DNA of 64,000 nucleotides from Micromonospora coxensis (GCF_900090295.1 NZ_LT607753.1:4526001-4590000); one strand, 5' to 3'. Shown: positions 46,735 to 55,445, counted from the stretch's first letter. A program made the numbers and translations. The notes: a model not told the origin generated them from the letters alone.

Positions 46735-47676
46735 ATGCGTCGACGTCTGGCACTGCTGAGCCTGCCCCTGGTCGCCGTGACCGCCTGCGCGCCGGCCGGC
46801 AGCGGCCCGGCCGACGGCGGGTCCGCCGGCCCCGACCCCCGCCGGGAGGCGTTCGCGCAACGGGCCGTCGAGGTCGCCGAGGCGTGGCGTCCCGGCCCGG
46901 CCTGGACGACCGGCTACGTCCCGTTGCAGGACCCGACCGTGCTCGTCGGCGACCCCGACTTCACCGCCGACACCGAGGCGGCGTTCCGGGCCGGCTGGTA
47001 CCGCGACCAGATCGACCTGCCGGCCGGCCGCCCCGCCCCCGGCACGATCCGGTTCCCCGACGGGACGATCACCGTGCCGCTGGTCAGCGCGGCCGAGGCG
47101 TACCGGCAGCTCGACCAGGGCGACCCGCCGCCGTGCGAGGGCCGGCCCCGGGAGCCCCGCCCGACCGTCGAACCCGGGCCGGACGGCTCGGTCGCCAGCC
47201 CGGTCGCCACCGCCTGCATCCCGCTCACCGTCACCGCCGTGCGGCTCGGCACCGCCGACGTCCGGACCAGCCGGGGCGTCGCCGCGGTGCCGGCCTGGCT
47301 GTTCACCGTGGAGGAGTTGGCCGCGCCGGTGGCCCGGGTCGCGGTCGCGCCGCAGTCGGTGGGGGCTCCGCCGGCGCCGACCGCGCCCGCCCGGCCCGCT
47401 CCCGACGGGATGGTGGCCGCCCAGCATCTCCGCTCGGCCGACGGGGCGACGCTGACCTACGTGCTCGGGGTCGGCTCCTGCGACACCGGGATCACGCCGC
47501 TGGTGCGGGAGCAGGACGACGTGGTGGTGGTCGGCGGCGCGGTGACCCGGTCGACCGGCGTCTGCGACGAGATGCTCAAGCTGGAGCCGGTCACCGTCAC
47601 CCTGACCGCGCCGCTCGGCGGGCGGCCGGTGCTCGACGTGGTCACCGGCCAGGTGCTCACCGTGCAGCCCGGCTGA
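46735..47676 (+). CDS. Lipoprotein of unknown function
   Basis: A 313-aa predicted lipoprotein: the signal MRRRLALLSLPLVAVTAC ends in a lipobox (VTAC) acylated at C18, then a Gly/Ser-rich spacer. The mature part is soluble, with conserved-looking stretches (FRAGWYRDQIDLPAGRP, TIRFPDGTITVPLVSAAEAYRQL, YVLGVGSCDTGITPLVREQDDVV). I recognise no family. AAGGGG lies immediately before the ATG. It ends 4 bases from the convergent ThDP enzyme gene. Confidence 0.8.
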   Translation: MRRRLALLSLPLVAVTACAPAGSGPADGGSAGPDPRREAFAQRAVEVAEAWRPGPAWTTGYVPLQDPTVLVGDPDFTADTEAAFRAGWYRDQIDLPAGRPAPGTIRFPDGTITVPLVSAAEAYRQLDQGDPPPCEGRPREPRPTVEPGPDGSVASPVATACIPLTVTAVRLGTADVRTSRGVAAVPAWLFTVEELAAPVARVAVAPQSVGAPPAPTAPARPAPDGMVAAQHLRSADGATLTYVLGVGSCDTGITPLVREQDDVVVVGGAVTRSTGVCDEMLKLEPVTVTLTAPLGGRPVLDVVTGQVLTVQPG

Positions 47677-47680
47677 GGCG

Positions 47681-49276
47681 TCAGAGGATCCGCGGCACCT
47701 CGCCGCCGACCGGCACCGGCAGCACCGTCGGCCGGTCGGCCCCCAGCGCCCGCTCCAGCGCCGACGGCAGCTCGTCCAGCGAGCCGACGCCGTGCGCGGC
47801 GCAGCCGTAGCCGTGGGCGATGGCGGTGACGTCCAGGCCGGGCAGCTCCAGACCGGGCACCCCGGGGGTGGACTTCAGCTCGGCGAACGCCTTGAGGATC
47901 GCGTACTGCCGGTTGGCCGGCACCACCACGGCGAGGGGCAGGCGCAGCTGGGCCGCGGTCCAGAGCGCCTGCACCGAGTAGTGGAAGGAGCCGTCGCCGA
48001 TCACCGCGACCACCGGCCGGCCCCGCCCGGTGTCCCGCTCGGCCAGGGCGATGCCGACGGCCGCCGGCAGGCCGTAGCCGAGCCCGCCGCTGGCCATGGT
48101 GAAGTACGACGCCGGCCGGGTCACCGGCAGCCGGCGGCGCAGCGCGGCCAGGCTGGACGGTGACTCCTGGACCAGCACCCCGTCGGTCGGCCAGCAGTCG
48201 GCAAGCGCGGCGAAGAGCGCGTCGGCGCTCGGCGGGTCGGTCGGTTCGGGCGGCTCCGGTTCGGGCCGGGGCGACGGCGCGGGCCGGTCGGCCGGCGGCA
48301 GCAGGTCCAGCAGCGCGGCCAGGGTCAGCCCGGCGTCGCCGAGCAGGCTGTCGCCGACCGGGGCGCGCGCCGCCTCGTCCGGGTCGTCGGTGACGTGCAG
48401 CAGCCGGGCCCCGTCGGGCAGGTGCTGCCCGGGCACGTCCGGGTAGTAGCGGAACACCGGCGCGCCGACGACCAGCACGACGTCGTGGCCGCGCAGCTGC
48501 TCCGCCAGCGGCGCCATCGCGAACGGCAGCACGCCCCGGTAGTGCGGGTGCCGCTCGGGGAAGGCGGCCCGTTCCGGCGCGGGTGCGGACCACACCGGCG
48601 CGGCGAGCCGCTCGGCCACCGCCACGGCCGGCGGCCAGCCACCGGCCCGGTCCACCGCCGCGCCGAGGACCAGCACCGGGTTACGGCTCGCGGCCAGCAG
48701 CGCGGCGAACTCCCGCAGCCGCCGGGGGTCGGGGGCGAACCGGGTGGCGACGGTACGCACCTGTGGCGGCGGGTCGGCCGGCTGCTCCCAGTCGTCCAGC
48801 GGCAGGGAGAGGAAGACCGGCCCGGCCGGAGGCTGGGCGGCCGTGGCGTACGCCCGCATCACCGCCGCCGGCACGTCCTGCGCCCGGACCGGTTCGTGGC
48901 TCCACTTCACGTACGGCTGGGGCAGCTGGGTCGGGTGGCGCGCCGCCAGCCGGGGCTCCATCAGCAGCATCGTCCGGCTCTGCTGGCCGGCGGTGACGAT
49001 CAGCGGGGTCCGGTTGTGCCAGGCGGTGACGAGGTTGCCCATGCCGTTGCCGGTGCCCGGGGCGGTGTGCAGGTTGACGTGCGCCGGGCGTCCGGTGGCC
49101 TGGGCGTACCCGTCGGCCATCGCCACCGCGGACGCCTCGTGCAGGGCGTGGACGTAGCGGAAGTCGGCCGGGAAGTCCTGGAGGAAGGGCTGCTCGGTGG
49201 AGCCGGGGTTGCCGAAGACGGTGGTCATGCCGAGGGCGCGCAGCAGCTCGTACGTGGTGTCCCGGACGGTCGCCAT
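47681..49276 (-). CDS. mdlC: Thiamine-diphosphate enzyme, benzoylformate decarboxylase-like
   Basis: Likely decarboxylates a 2-oxo acid with ThDP and Mg. The 531-aa protein aligns with benzoylformate decarboxylase even in numbering: S26 in FGNPGSTEQ, E47 in LHEASAVAMADGYAQ, H70 in NLHTAPGTGNGMGNL. The ThDP motif is VAVIGDGSFHYSVQALWTAAQ, about residues 420-440. At the position of the second catalytic His (281 in the Pseudomonas enzyme, in an RYH context) this protein has Tyr (VFRYYPDVPG), so substrate and mechanism may differ. ATG 49276. No mandelate pathway genes are adjacent. Confidence 0.82.
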   Translation of the reverse strand: MATVRDTTYELLRALGMTTVFGNPGSTEQPFLQDFPADFRYVHALHEASAVAMADGYAQATGRPAHVNLHTAPGTGNGMGNLVTAWHNRTPLIVTAGQQSRTMLLMEPRLAARHPTQLPQPYVKWSHEPVRAQDVPAAVMRAYATAAQPPAGPVFLSLPLDDWEQPADPPPQVRTVATRFAPDPRRLREFAALLAASRNPVLVLGAAVDRAGGWPPAVAVAERLAAPVWSAPAPERAAFPERHPHYRGVLPFAMAPLAEQLRGHDVVLVVGAPVFRYYPDVPGQHLPDGARLLHVTDDPDEAARAPVGDSLLGDAGLTLAALLDLLPPADRPAPSPRPEPEPPEPTDPPSADALFAALADCWPTDGVLVQESPSSLAALRRRLPVTRPASYFTMASGGLGYGLPAAVGIALAERDTGRGRPVVAVIGDGSFHYSVQALWTAAQLRLPLAVVVPANRQYAILKAFAELKSTPGVPGLELPGLDVTAIAHGYGCAAHGVGSLDELPSALERALGADRPTVLPVPVGGEVPRIL

Positions 49277-49384
49277 CGCACCTGCCTCCGTGTCGCCGCG
49301 CCGGCCGGCAGCGGTGCGGCCCCGCCTGCCGAATCTATCGGGGCGAGCCGGAGGGTTCGGGCGCTTTGCGCGGGTCGGGGCGAC

Positions 49385-50188
49385 TCAGGGCAGGTCGAAC
49401 GGGAGCGTGATGCCGTCCAGGGCGTGCCCGCACGGGCAGTCCCGGTCGGCCGGCAGTGCCGCCACCGCGTCCAGCAGCACCCCGCGCAGCCGGTCGGTGT
49501 TCTCGCCGAAGACGCGGAACACCTCCTCCTGGGTGACCGATTCGCCGGCCGCCACGCCCGCGTCCAGGTCGGTGACGAGCGCGATGGAGGTGTAGCAGAG
49601 CGCCAGCTCGCGGGCGAGCACCGCCTCGGGGTGGCCGGTCATGTTGACCACCGTGCCGCCCATCGCCGCGTACCACCGGGACTCGGCACGGGTGGAGAAG
49701 CGGGGACCCTCGACCACCACCACCGTGCCTCCGTCCACCGCCGGCACGTCCCGCCCGGCCGCCGCGCCGAGCAGCGTGCGCCGCCCCACCGGGCAGTACG
49801 GGTCACCGAACGCCACGTGCACCGCGCCCCGGTCGTAGTAGGTCTGGGTACGGCCGCTGGTCCGGTCGACGAGCTGGTCCGGCACCACGAAGGTGCCCGG
49901 CCCCAGCTCCGGCCGGAGTCCGCCCACCGCGCACGGGGCGAGCACCTGGCGCACCCCGAGCGAGCGCAGCGCCCACAGGTTGGCCCGGTACGGGATCAGG
50001 TGCGGCGGGTACCGGTGGTCGCGGCCGTGCCGGGGCAGGAACGCCACCCGCCGCCCGCCCACCTCGGCGATGGTGACCGCGTCCGAGGGCGCGCCGTACG
50101 GCGTGGCCACCTCGTGCTCGGTCGCGCCGTCGAGCAGCGCGTAGAGCCCTGACCCGCCGATCACCGCGATGTCCGCCGTCGGACCCAT
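49385..50188 (-). CDS. mtnP: S-methyl-5'-thioadenosine phosphorylase
   Basis: Splits methylthioadenosine (from polyamine or other SAM-using reactions) into adenine and methylthioribose-1-P. The 267-aa protein has GGSGLYALLDG, the phosphate- and sugar-binding FLPRHGRDHRYPPHLIPYRAN, VEGPRFSTRAES, NMTGHPEAVLARELALCY and VTDLDAG. A purine nucleoside phosphorylase specificity cannot be excluded. ATG 50188 follows GAGGGAGG. It is on the same strand as the ThDP enzyme gene but separated from it by 108 bases. Confidence 0.9.
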   Translation of the reverse strand: MGPTADIAVIGGSGLYALLDGATEHEVATPYGAPSDAVTIAEVGGRRVAFLPRHGRDHRYPPHLIPYRANLWALRSLGVRQVLAPCAVGGLRPELGPGTFVVPDQLVDRTSGRTQTYYDRGAVHVAFGDPYCPVGRRTLLGAAAGRDVPAVDGGTVVVVEGPRFSTRAESRWYAAMGGTVVNMTGHPEAVLARELALCYTSIALVTDLDAGVAAGESVTQEEVFRVFGENTDRLRGVLLDAVAALPADRDCPCGHALDGITLPFDLP

Positions 50189-50329
50189 CGCACCTCCCTC
50201 GATCTTGCTCGATCACCCGCCCGTCAGACCTTAGCCAGCGCCCCGGACGCAGGCTATGGTGCCAGGCATGGCGGTGACAGCACGGACGGACGGCGGCGCC
50301 CCGTCACACGACCCGGCGCGCGGCTGACC

Positions 50330-50929
50330 ATGTCCGAGATGCAGGAGGAGGGACGCGCGATCGGCGGTCGAGCCACGGAGTCGATGACCGGGCGGCTGCT
50401 GGTCGCGACTCCGGCCCTCAAGGACCCGAACTTCGACCGTACGGTGGTGCTGCTGGTGGCCCACGAGCCGGGCGGGGCGCTCGGCGTGGTGCTCAACCGG
50501 GCCACCGAGGTGCCGGTGGCGGACGTCCTGGGCGACTGGAGCGACCTGGCCCGCCACCCCGCGGTGCTGTTCGAGGGCGGCCCGGTGCAGCCGGACTCGG
50601 CGATCTGCCTGGCCCGGATGCGGCATCCGATGCGGCGGCTCAAGGGCTTCCAGCAGATCTCCGGCGCGGTGGGCACGGTCGACCTGTCGGCCGACCCGGA
50701 GAAGATGCGGGACAGCATCGGCGGCATCCGGGTCTTCGCCGGGTACTCCGGCTGGGGCTCCGGCCAGTTGGAGCAGGAGATCGAGGACGGGTCGTGGTTC
50801 GTCTTCGACGCGCTGCCCGGTGACGCCTTCGTGGACCGGCCCGACGACCTGTGGCCGATGGTGCTGCGGCGGCAGGGCGGGATGATGGCGGCGGTGGCCC
50901 ACTTCCCGCCGGACGTGGCCCTGAACTGA
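50330..50929 (+). CDS. YqgE/AlgH family protein
   Basis: A 199-aa cytosolic protein of the YqgE/AlgH family (GRLLVATPALKDPNFDRTVVLLVAHEPGGALGVVLNR, VLFEGGPVQPDSAICL, RVFAGYSGWGSGQLEQEIEDGSWFV; landmark regions). Its molecular function is not established. The ATG at 50330 gives a 17-residue lead before the conserved domain; it has no clear ribosome site, and the internal ATG at 50384 is an alternative. tRNA-Ala follows. Confidence 0.9.
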   Translation: MSEMQEEGRAIGGRATESMTGRLLVATPALKDPNFDRTVVLLVAHEPGGALGVVLNRATEVPVADVLGDWSDLARHPAVLFEGGPVQPDSAICLARMRHPMRRLKGFQQISGAVGTVDLSADPEKMRDSIGGIRVFAGYSGWGSGQLEQEIEDGSWFVFDALPGDAFVDRPDDLWPMVLRRQGGMMAAVAHFPPDVALN

Positions 50930-51019
50930 GCCCCGGCGCGGGGGACCCCCGCGATATGACCATGCCGGCCGGCGTGTGTATAGTTCTCTCCGTGCCCGGG
51001 ACACCGGGGACGACAGCAA

Positions 51020-51092
51020 GGGGCCGTGGCGCAGCTGGTAGCGCACCACACTGGCAGTGTGGGGGTCAGGGGTTCGAGTCCCCTCGGCTCCA
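51020..51092 (+). tRNA. tRNA-Ala (anticodon GGC)
   Basis: Acceptor stem GGGGCCG with CGGCTCC (one G-U), a D arm GCGCAGCTGGTAGCGC, an anticodon stem-loop CCACA-CTGGCAG-TGTGG giving GGC for GCC codons, and the T arm AGGGGTTCGAGTCCCCT. The discriminator is A. CCA is not fully encoded. Confidence 0.95.
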
Positions 51093-51102
51093 CCCGTGCA
51101 CA

Positions 51103-51141
51103 AACGCCCTGGCGAGGGATCCGATCCTCCGCCAGGGCGTT
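51103..51141 (+). terminator. Terminator after tRNA-Ala
   Basis: AACGCCCTGGCG (51103-51114) and CGCCAGGGCGTT (51130-51141) pair perfectly, with additional pairing inside the loop (AGGGAT/ATCCTC). It also faces the convergent VOC gene, which ends at 51183. Confidence 0.8.
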
Positions 51142-51182
51142 CGTCGTTTCCGGATCAGCCTGCCCGCTGGGTGCCCCGGCCT

Positions 51183-51623
51183 TCAGTTGAGCTGTTCGGC
51201 CAGCCCGACGACGATGCCCTCGGGGCCACGGACGTAGCAGAGCCGGTAGCTGTCCGCGTACTGCGCCAGCTCGCCGACGAGTTCGGCGCCGTGGGCGCGT
51301 AGGCGGGCGACGACGTCCTCGATGTCGTCGACGGCGAACATGACGCGACGGATGCCCAGCGTGTTCGCGGGCGCGTCCTTCGGCTCGGCGCTGATCGCCT
51401 CCGGGGTGTGGAACCGGGCCAGCTCGATGCGGCCGTGGCCGTCCGGGGTCCGCAGCATCGCGACCTCCTGCCGGACGTCGTCGATGCCGATGACCTGCTC
51501 CACCCACCGTCCCTCGATCGGTGCCCTGCCCTCCAGTTCCATGCCGAGTTCGACGAAGAACTCGATGGTGGCGTCGAGGTCGTCGACGACGATGAGGACG
51601 TTGTCCATCCGCTGGATCGCCAT
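51183..51623 (-). CDS. VOC family (glyoxalase/dioxygenase fold) protein
   Basis: A 146-aa protein with two beta-alpha-beta-beta-beta modules (MDNVLIVVDDLDATIEFFVELGMELEG, RIELARFHTP, IRRVMFAVDDIEDVVARLRAHGAELVGE, YVRGPEGIVVGLAEQL; landmark regions). Likely ligands are the N-terminal region and the glutamate in RIELARF; the substrate is unknown. ATG 51623 is preceded by GAAGGAGA. It stands alone, with a 278-base gap to the divergent protease gene. That gap contains an imperfect inverted repeat near 51784-51817. Confidence 0.9.
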   Translation of the reverse strand: MAIQRMDNVLIVVDDLDATIEFFVELGMELEGRAPIEGRWVEQVIGIDDVRQEVAMLRTPDGHGRIELARFHTPEAISAEPKDAPANTLGIRRVMFAVDDIEDVVARLRAHGAELVGELAQYADSYRLCYVRGPEGIVVGLAEQLN

Positions 51624-51901
51624 GTGCGGGTCTCCTTCGTGTGTCGGCCACGGCGGCCGCATCCGCCCCGGGGACGGAGCCGCCGGGCCGATCTCGACAT
51701 TCTCCGCCGCAGCCACCTCTCCCGCCCCGTGACGCGGCCGCCCGTCTGCGCTGCCCCGCTGTGGCGGTCGACCCGCGAGCGGCGATATGAGCGAAGCGCT
51801 ATCTACCGCTCTCATCGACAGACGTCTACCTTCGGCCAATCACCGATGCGGATGGTTCAGCGTCACCCGCAGCTCCGCCCACCGCCCGAAGGAGTTCCCG
51901 A

Positions 51902-53389
51902 ATGAACCGAGCCCTTGCCGGCGCGGCGGCAGCAGCGATCCTGCTGCCGGCCGGGCTGGTCGCCATATTCACCGCCGGGCCCGCCGGCGCGACATCCGGC
52001 CCGACGCCGGTTGCGCCGGCCGCCGAGGCCGCCTCACCCGAGATGCTCGCCGCCATGCAGCGTGACCTGGGCCTGACCGCCACCGCGGCGCGCGCCCGGA
52101 TCGCCTCCGACGACGCCGCCAGCCGTACCCAACTGGCGCTGCGCAAGCGGCTCGGCGCCAGCTTCGCCGGGGCCTGGCTGGCACCGGACGCGAAGTCGCT
52201 GGTCGTGGCCGTCACCGACAGCGCCAAGGCCGCCGAGGTGTCCGCTGCCGGAGCCACCCCCAGGGTGGTGAGCCGCAGCGACGACCAGCTCGACCGGATC
52301 AAGGAGGGCCTGGACGCCGCGGCGGCCAAGGCGCCCTCGGCCTCGGTGCCCGGCTGGTACGTCGACGTGAAGACCAACACCGTCGTGGTCCAGGCCCGCG
52401 GCGGCACCGCCGCTGCCAGGGCCTTCGTCAAGGCCAGCGGCGTCGACGCCGCCGCGGTACGGGTGGTCCCCACCACCGAGCAGCCCCGGCTGCTCTACGA
52501 CGTACGCGGCGGTGACGCCTACTACATGGGCGGCGGGCGCTGCTCGGTCGGCTTCTCCGTCAACGGCGGCTTCGTCACCGCCGGCCACTGCGGTACCACC
52601 GGCACCAGCACCACCGGCTTCAACCAGGTCGCCCAGGGCAGCTTCCAGGGCTCCTCGTTCCCCGGCAACGACTACGCGTGGGTCGCCGTCAACTCCAACT
52701 GGACCCCGCAGCCCTGGGTCAACAACTACGCCGGCGGCAACGTGACCGTGGCCGGCTCCACGGTGGCCGCGATCGGCGCGGCCATCTGCCGCTCCGGCTC
52801 GACCACCGGCTGGCGCTGCGGCACGGTGCAGGCCTACAACCAGACGGTCAACTACGCGCAGGGTTCCGTCTCCGGCCTGACCCGCACCAACGCCTGCGCC
52901 GAGCCGGGTGACTCCGGCGGGTCCTGGCTCAGCGGTCAGCAGGCGCAGGGCGTCACCTCCGGCGGTTCCGGCAACTGCAGCTCCGGCGGCACCACCTACT
53001 TCCAGCCGGTCAACGAGATCCTGTCCGCGTACGGCCGGACGCTGGTGACCAGCGGCGGCGGCACCCCGCCCCCGACCGGCTGCACCGGCTACGAGTTCTC
53101 CGTGAGCGGGTCGCTGTCCAGCGGCGGCAGCGCCTACCAGCCCAACAACAGCTACTACTACTCGTCGCTCTCCGGCACCCACCGAGGCTGCCTCGACGGC
53201 CCGACCGGCACCGACTTCGACCTCTACCTGCAGAAGTGGAACGGCAGCAGCTGGACTGCGGTGGCGCAGGGCACCTCGTCCGCCGCGGACGAGACCGTCT
53301 CCTACTCCGGCACGGCCGGCTACTACCGCTGGCGGGTGCACGCCTACAGCGGTTCGGGCAGCTACGCCCTCGGCTACAGCAACCCCTGA
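51902..53389 (+). CDS. Secreted S1 family (alpha-lytic/streptogrisin-like) serine protease
   Basis: A 495-aa preproprotein. It has a signal peptide (residues about 1-30) and an alpha-lytic-type propeptide (about 40-195). The chymotrypsin-fold protease has H229 in TAGHCGTT, D257 in GNDYAWVAV and S338 in GDSGGSWL. A C-terminal beta-sandwich domain of about 95 residues (CTGYEFSVSGSLSSGG to GSYALGYSNP) follows, resembling bacterial pre-peptidase or carbohydrate-binding modules. Several cysteines suit disulfides (CSV, AGHC, CRSG, CGTV, CAEPGDSGG, CSSG). ATG 51902 follows GAAGGAG. Secreted, for extracellular protein degradation. Confidence 0.93.
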   Translation: MNRALAGAAAAAILLPAGLVAIFTAGPAGATSGPTPVAPAAEAASPEMLAAMQRDLGLTATAARARIASDDAASRTQLALRKRLGASFAGAWLAPDAKSLVVAVTDSAKAAEVSAAGATPRVVSRSDDQLDRIKEGLDAAAAKAPSASVPGWYVDVKTNTVVVQARGGTAAARAFVKASGVDAAAVRVVPTTEQPRLLYDVRGGDAYYMGGGRCSVGFSVNGGFVTAGHCGTTGTSTTGFNQVAQGSFQGSSFPGNDYAWVAVNSNWTPQPWVNNYAGGNVTVAGSTVAAIGAAICRSGSTTGWRCGTVQAYNQTVNYAQGSVSGLTRTNACAEPGDSGGSWLSGQQAQGVTSGGSGNCSSGGTTYFQPVNEILSAYGRTLVTSGGGTPPPTGCTGYEFSVSGSLSSGGSAYQPNNSYYYSSLSGTHRGCLDGPTGTDFDLYLQKWNGSSWTAVAQGTSSAADETVSYSGTAGYYRWRVHAYSGSGSYALGYSNP

Positions 53390-53403
53390 CCGACCCGATC
53401 GCC

Positions 53404-53440
53404 GGGCCGCCCGCATCGCAGCACGCGATGCGGGCGGCCC
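53404..53440 (+). terminator. Strong terminator after the protease gene
   Basis: GGGCCGCCCGCATCGC (53404-53419) and GCGATGCGGGCGGCCC (53425-53440) pair perfectly over 16 bases with a 5-base loop, 15 bases after the stop. Confidence 0.88.
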
Positions 53441-53457
53441 CACGGTGTCCTGTCCTT

Positions 53458-53721
53458 CCGCAGGTGGAACCGTTCGTCGCCGGTGAGGGCCGCGAGCTGC
53501 GCCACGGAGAACGGCAGCGCCGTCAGCGCCGGGCCGGTGCCCAGCTTCCTGGCCTGTGCGACGTAGACCACCACCCCGTCCGGGTGCCGGTACGCCACCC
53601 ACGGCTGCCCGGCTTGCTCTCCGACGGGATGGGGACGGTCCTGTGGCGCGGTGCCCGCGCGACCCTGCCGGGTGACGCCCGGCCGGGCGGACCCCTCGTA
53701 GGTGAAGGGGACGACTTTCAC
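53458..53721 (-). pseudogene. Internally deleted, stop-less copy of the sigma-factor partner gene
   Basis: About 140 bases (53458-53600) are nearly identical to the 3' end of the gene at 59265-60143. This part encodes AYRHPDGVVVYVAQ, LGTGPALTALPFSVAQLAAL and GDERFHLR. The adjoining 35 bases (53598-53633) match 59832-59868 of the same gene (the GQPW region), so some 420 bases between are missing. The joint falls at a CCAC shared by both sides and keeps the frame. The stop codon after FHLR is lost, and the open frame continues through the protease terminator to 53374. No start or ribosome site is convincing. It is probably a decayed paralogue. Confidence 0.75.
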
Positions 53722-53752
53722 CCGGTGGGCGGACCCGGCGCGGCGGTACGGC

Positions 53753-55390
53753 TCAGGGCCGGCAGGGTTCCCGCCGTAGTGCCGCGTCGGGCTGGTCGGG
53801 GGCGTGCCATGCCGGGTTGAGTGCCAACGGCAGGGCCGGTGCCTGCCACGCTCCGGCGACCCGCTGGAGGGCTGAGTACTCCCACCGGAGCAGGTTGCTC
53901 GGCCGCTTGCCGGTGAGATGGTCGGCCAGGTGGCGCAGTCCGGCCGGCCGGTCGATCAGGTGGCCGTGGAAGCCGGCCATCTGGATCACGGGGATCTGGG
54001 CGTTGAGCTCCGCCGGCACCGTGATGGCGTCGACGATCGGCAGGAGCGCGATCATCCGTACGCCCGGCACCGGGCAGAGCAGGCGGTTGCGGTAGAACGG
54101 GGCGTCGTCCAGCAGGGAGCGGATGAACGGCGAGTCGGGCGTGTCCGGCGCCTCGCTGGTGGCTTCCATCAGTTTGAACATGCCGCGCAGTTGCCAACCA
54201 GTGGCGATGCCCCAGCCCGAACGGGCCTGCGGCGGTGGGTAGTAGATCCGCCCGGCCCGCAGGATCGGGCTGTCCAGCACCACCGTGTCGACCGCCGGGT
54301 GCGGGTAGCGGTCCAGGTAGTAGCGGACGACGAGGGCGCCTTCGCTCTGTCCGATCAGCGAAACCGGTTTACCGCTGCGTGCGTGGAGTTGATCCACCTG
54401 GGTGGCGAGCAGTTGGGCGCTGGTGGACAGCGCCTGGTGGGTGTCGACCGGTGCGTAGAACACCGGCTTGCCGTGGTTGTCGGTGCCCCGGTACGAGAAG
54501 CGCACGATGGGAGGTTGGGATTCTGACGGGTCGCCGTAGTGGGCCGAGTTGTAGCCGCCGAGGAAGATCACCGGATGGCCGATGTCCCCGAACTGTGGCA
54601 GGGCGTCGATGGGTTGCAGCGACTGGCCGGCGCCGCGGGCCCCCCGGTCCTCGGCGTACTCGACCAACAGCAGGCTGCTCACCACCATGGCGACGACCAG
54701 TGGCGTCACGGGCAGTCGGGCCCACCGCACCCGTTGCTGGAGTACGGTGGCACGCACCTTCTGCCGCCACAGCAGGCCGTTGACCATGCCGGCCACGGCG
54801 GCTGCCGGTACCGTCAACCGGTCCGGGACGGACCAGACCAGCGCGGCGCCCGCGGTGAGGGTCACGAAGTTGAGCAGCGACCAGCCGACGATGGCGGCCG
54901 ACGGCAGGCCGCGCCACCAGCCCGGCACGATCCCGCCCCGTTGGAGCAGCGGAGCCAGGATGATCACCGGCACCAACTCGAGGAACTGGAAGTAGGCCAA
55001 CGAGACGTCCGAGGCGACCACGGCCAGCGCGGTCCACGGCGAGAGGATCACGGCGACGACGGCCGCGAAGGCCAGGTTGCGCCCGGCCAGCCGGCGAAGC
55101 GACGGGCACGGCCGCTCGGCCGGCCAGGCGAGCGCGACCAGTACGGCCGAGAACAGTCCGCGGAACACGATGGCGCCCAGCAACAGGCCGGCGAACATGG
55201 CCCAGGAGTTGTGGTACACCAGCACCCAGCGCAGGTCGAAGAACGCCCCGTACGGCGAGATCGCGCTTGCCTGGGGCGCCAGGCCGAACGCCGAGGTGAA
55301 GTCGACGGCGTACAGCACGGCCGCCACGGCCGCCGCCGGTACGGCGGTCAGGACGAGCAGCCACAGCAGTCGTACCCGCTCGGGGCGCAC
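53753..55390 (-). CDS. Membrane protein with C-terminal alpha/beta-hydrolase domain
   Basis: A 545-aa protein. The N-terminal 240 residues contain about seven hydrophobic segments (LLWLLVLTAVPAAAVAAVLYAV, WAMFAGLLLGAIVFRGLFSAVLVAL, LAFAAVVAVILSPWTALAVVA and others). The C-terminal half is an alpha/beta hydrolase with an oxyanion region VIFLGGYNSAH, nucleophile elbow LIGQSEGALVVRYYL, and a likely late His in MAGFHGHLIDRP. The active site is probably outside the membrane. The substrate is unknown; a lipase/esterase-like role is possible. The GTG at 55390 is preceded by GGGAGGA. Confidence 0.8.
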   Translation of the reverse strand: MRPERVRLLWLLVLTAVPAAAVAAVLYAVDFTSAFGLAPQASAISPYGAFFDLRWVLVYHNSWAMFAGLLLGAIVFRGLFSAVLVALAWPAERPCPSLRRLAGRNLAFAAVVAVILSPWTALAVVASDVSLAYFQFLELVPVIILAPLLQRGGIVPGWWRGLPSAAIVGWSLLNFVTLTAGAALVWSVPDRLTVPAAAVAGMVNGLLWRQKVRATVLQQRVRWARLPVTPLVVAMVVSSLLLVEYAEDRGARGAGQSLQPIDALPQFGDIGHPVIFLGGYNSAHYGDPSESQPPIVRFSYRGTDNHGKPVFYAPVDTHQALSTSAQLLATQVDQLHARSGKPVSLIGQSEGALVVRYYLDRYPHPAVDTVVLDSPILRAGRIYYPPPQARSGWGIATGWQLRGMFKLMEATSEAPDTPDSPFIRSLLDDAPFYRNRLLCPVPGVRMIALLPIVDAITVPAELNAQIPVIQMAGFHGHLIDRPAGLRHLADHLTGKRPSNLLRWEYSALQRVAGAWQAPALPLALNPAWHAPDQPDAALRREPCRP

Positions 55391-55431
55391 GGTTCCTCCC
55401 TTCCGCCGGCCGACCGGAGGGTGTGAGACCC

Positions 55432-55445
55432 AGTTGGGCCCAACT
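55432..55445. promoter_or_regulatory. 14-bp perfect palindrome in a divergent promoter region
   Basis: AGTTGGGCCCAACT lies 42 bases from the hydrolase start and 112 from the solute-binding lipoprotein gene, followed by an unusually AT-rich stretch (CTATTTACTGACGAAGTA). It is placed to control one or both divergent genes. Confidence 0.45.

Noticed and set aside
53374..53721. 115-aa protein-coding gene
   Set aside because: The frame fuses two fragments of another gene, has lost that gene's stop, and runs through the protease terminator hairpin.
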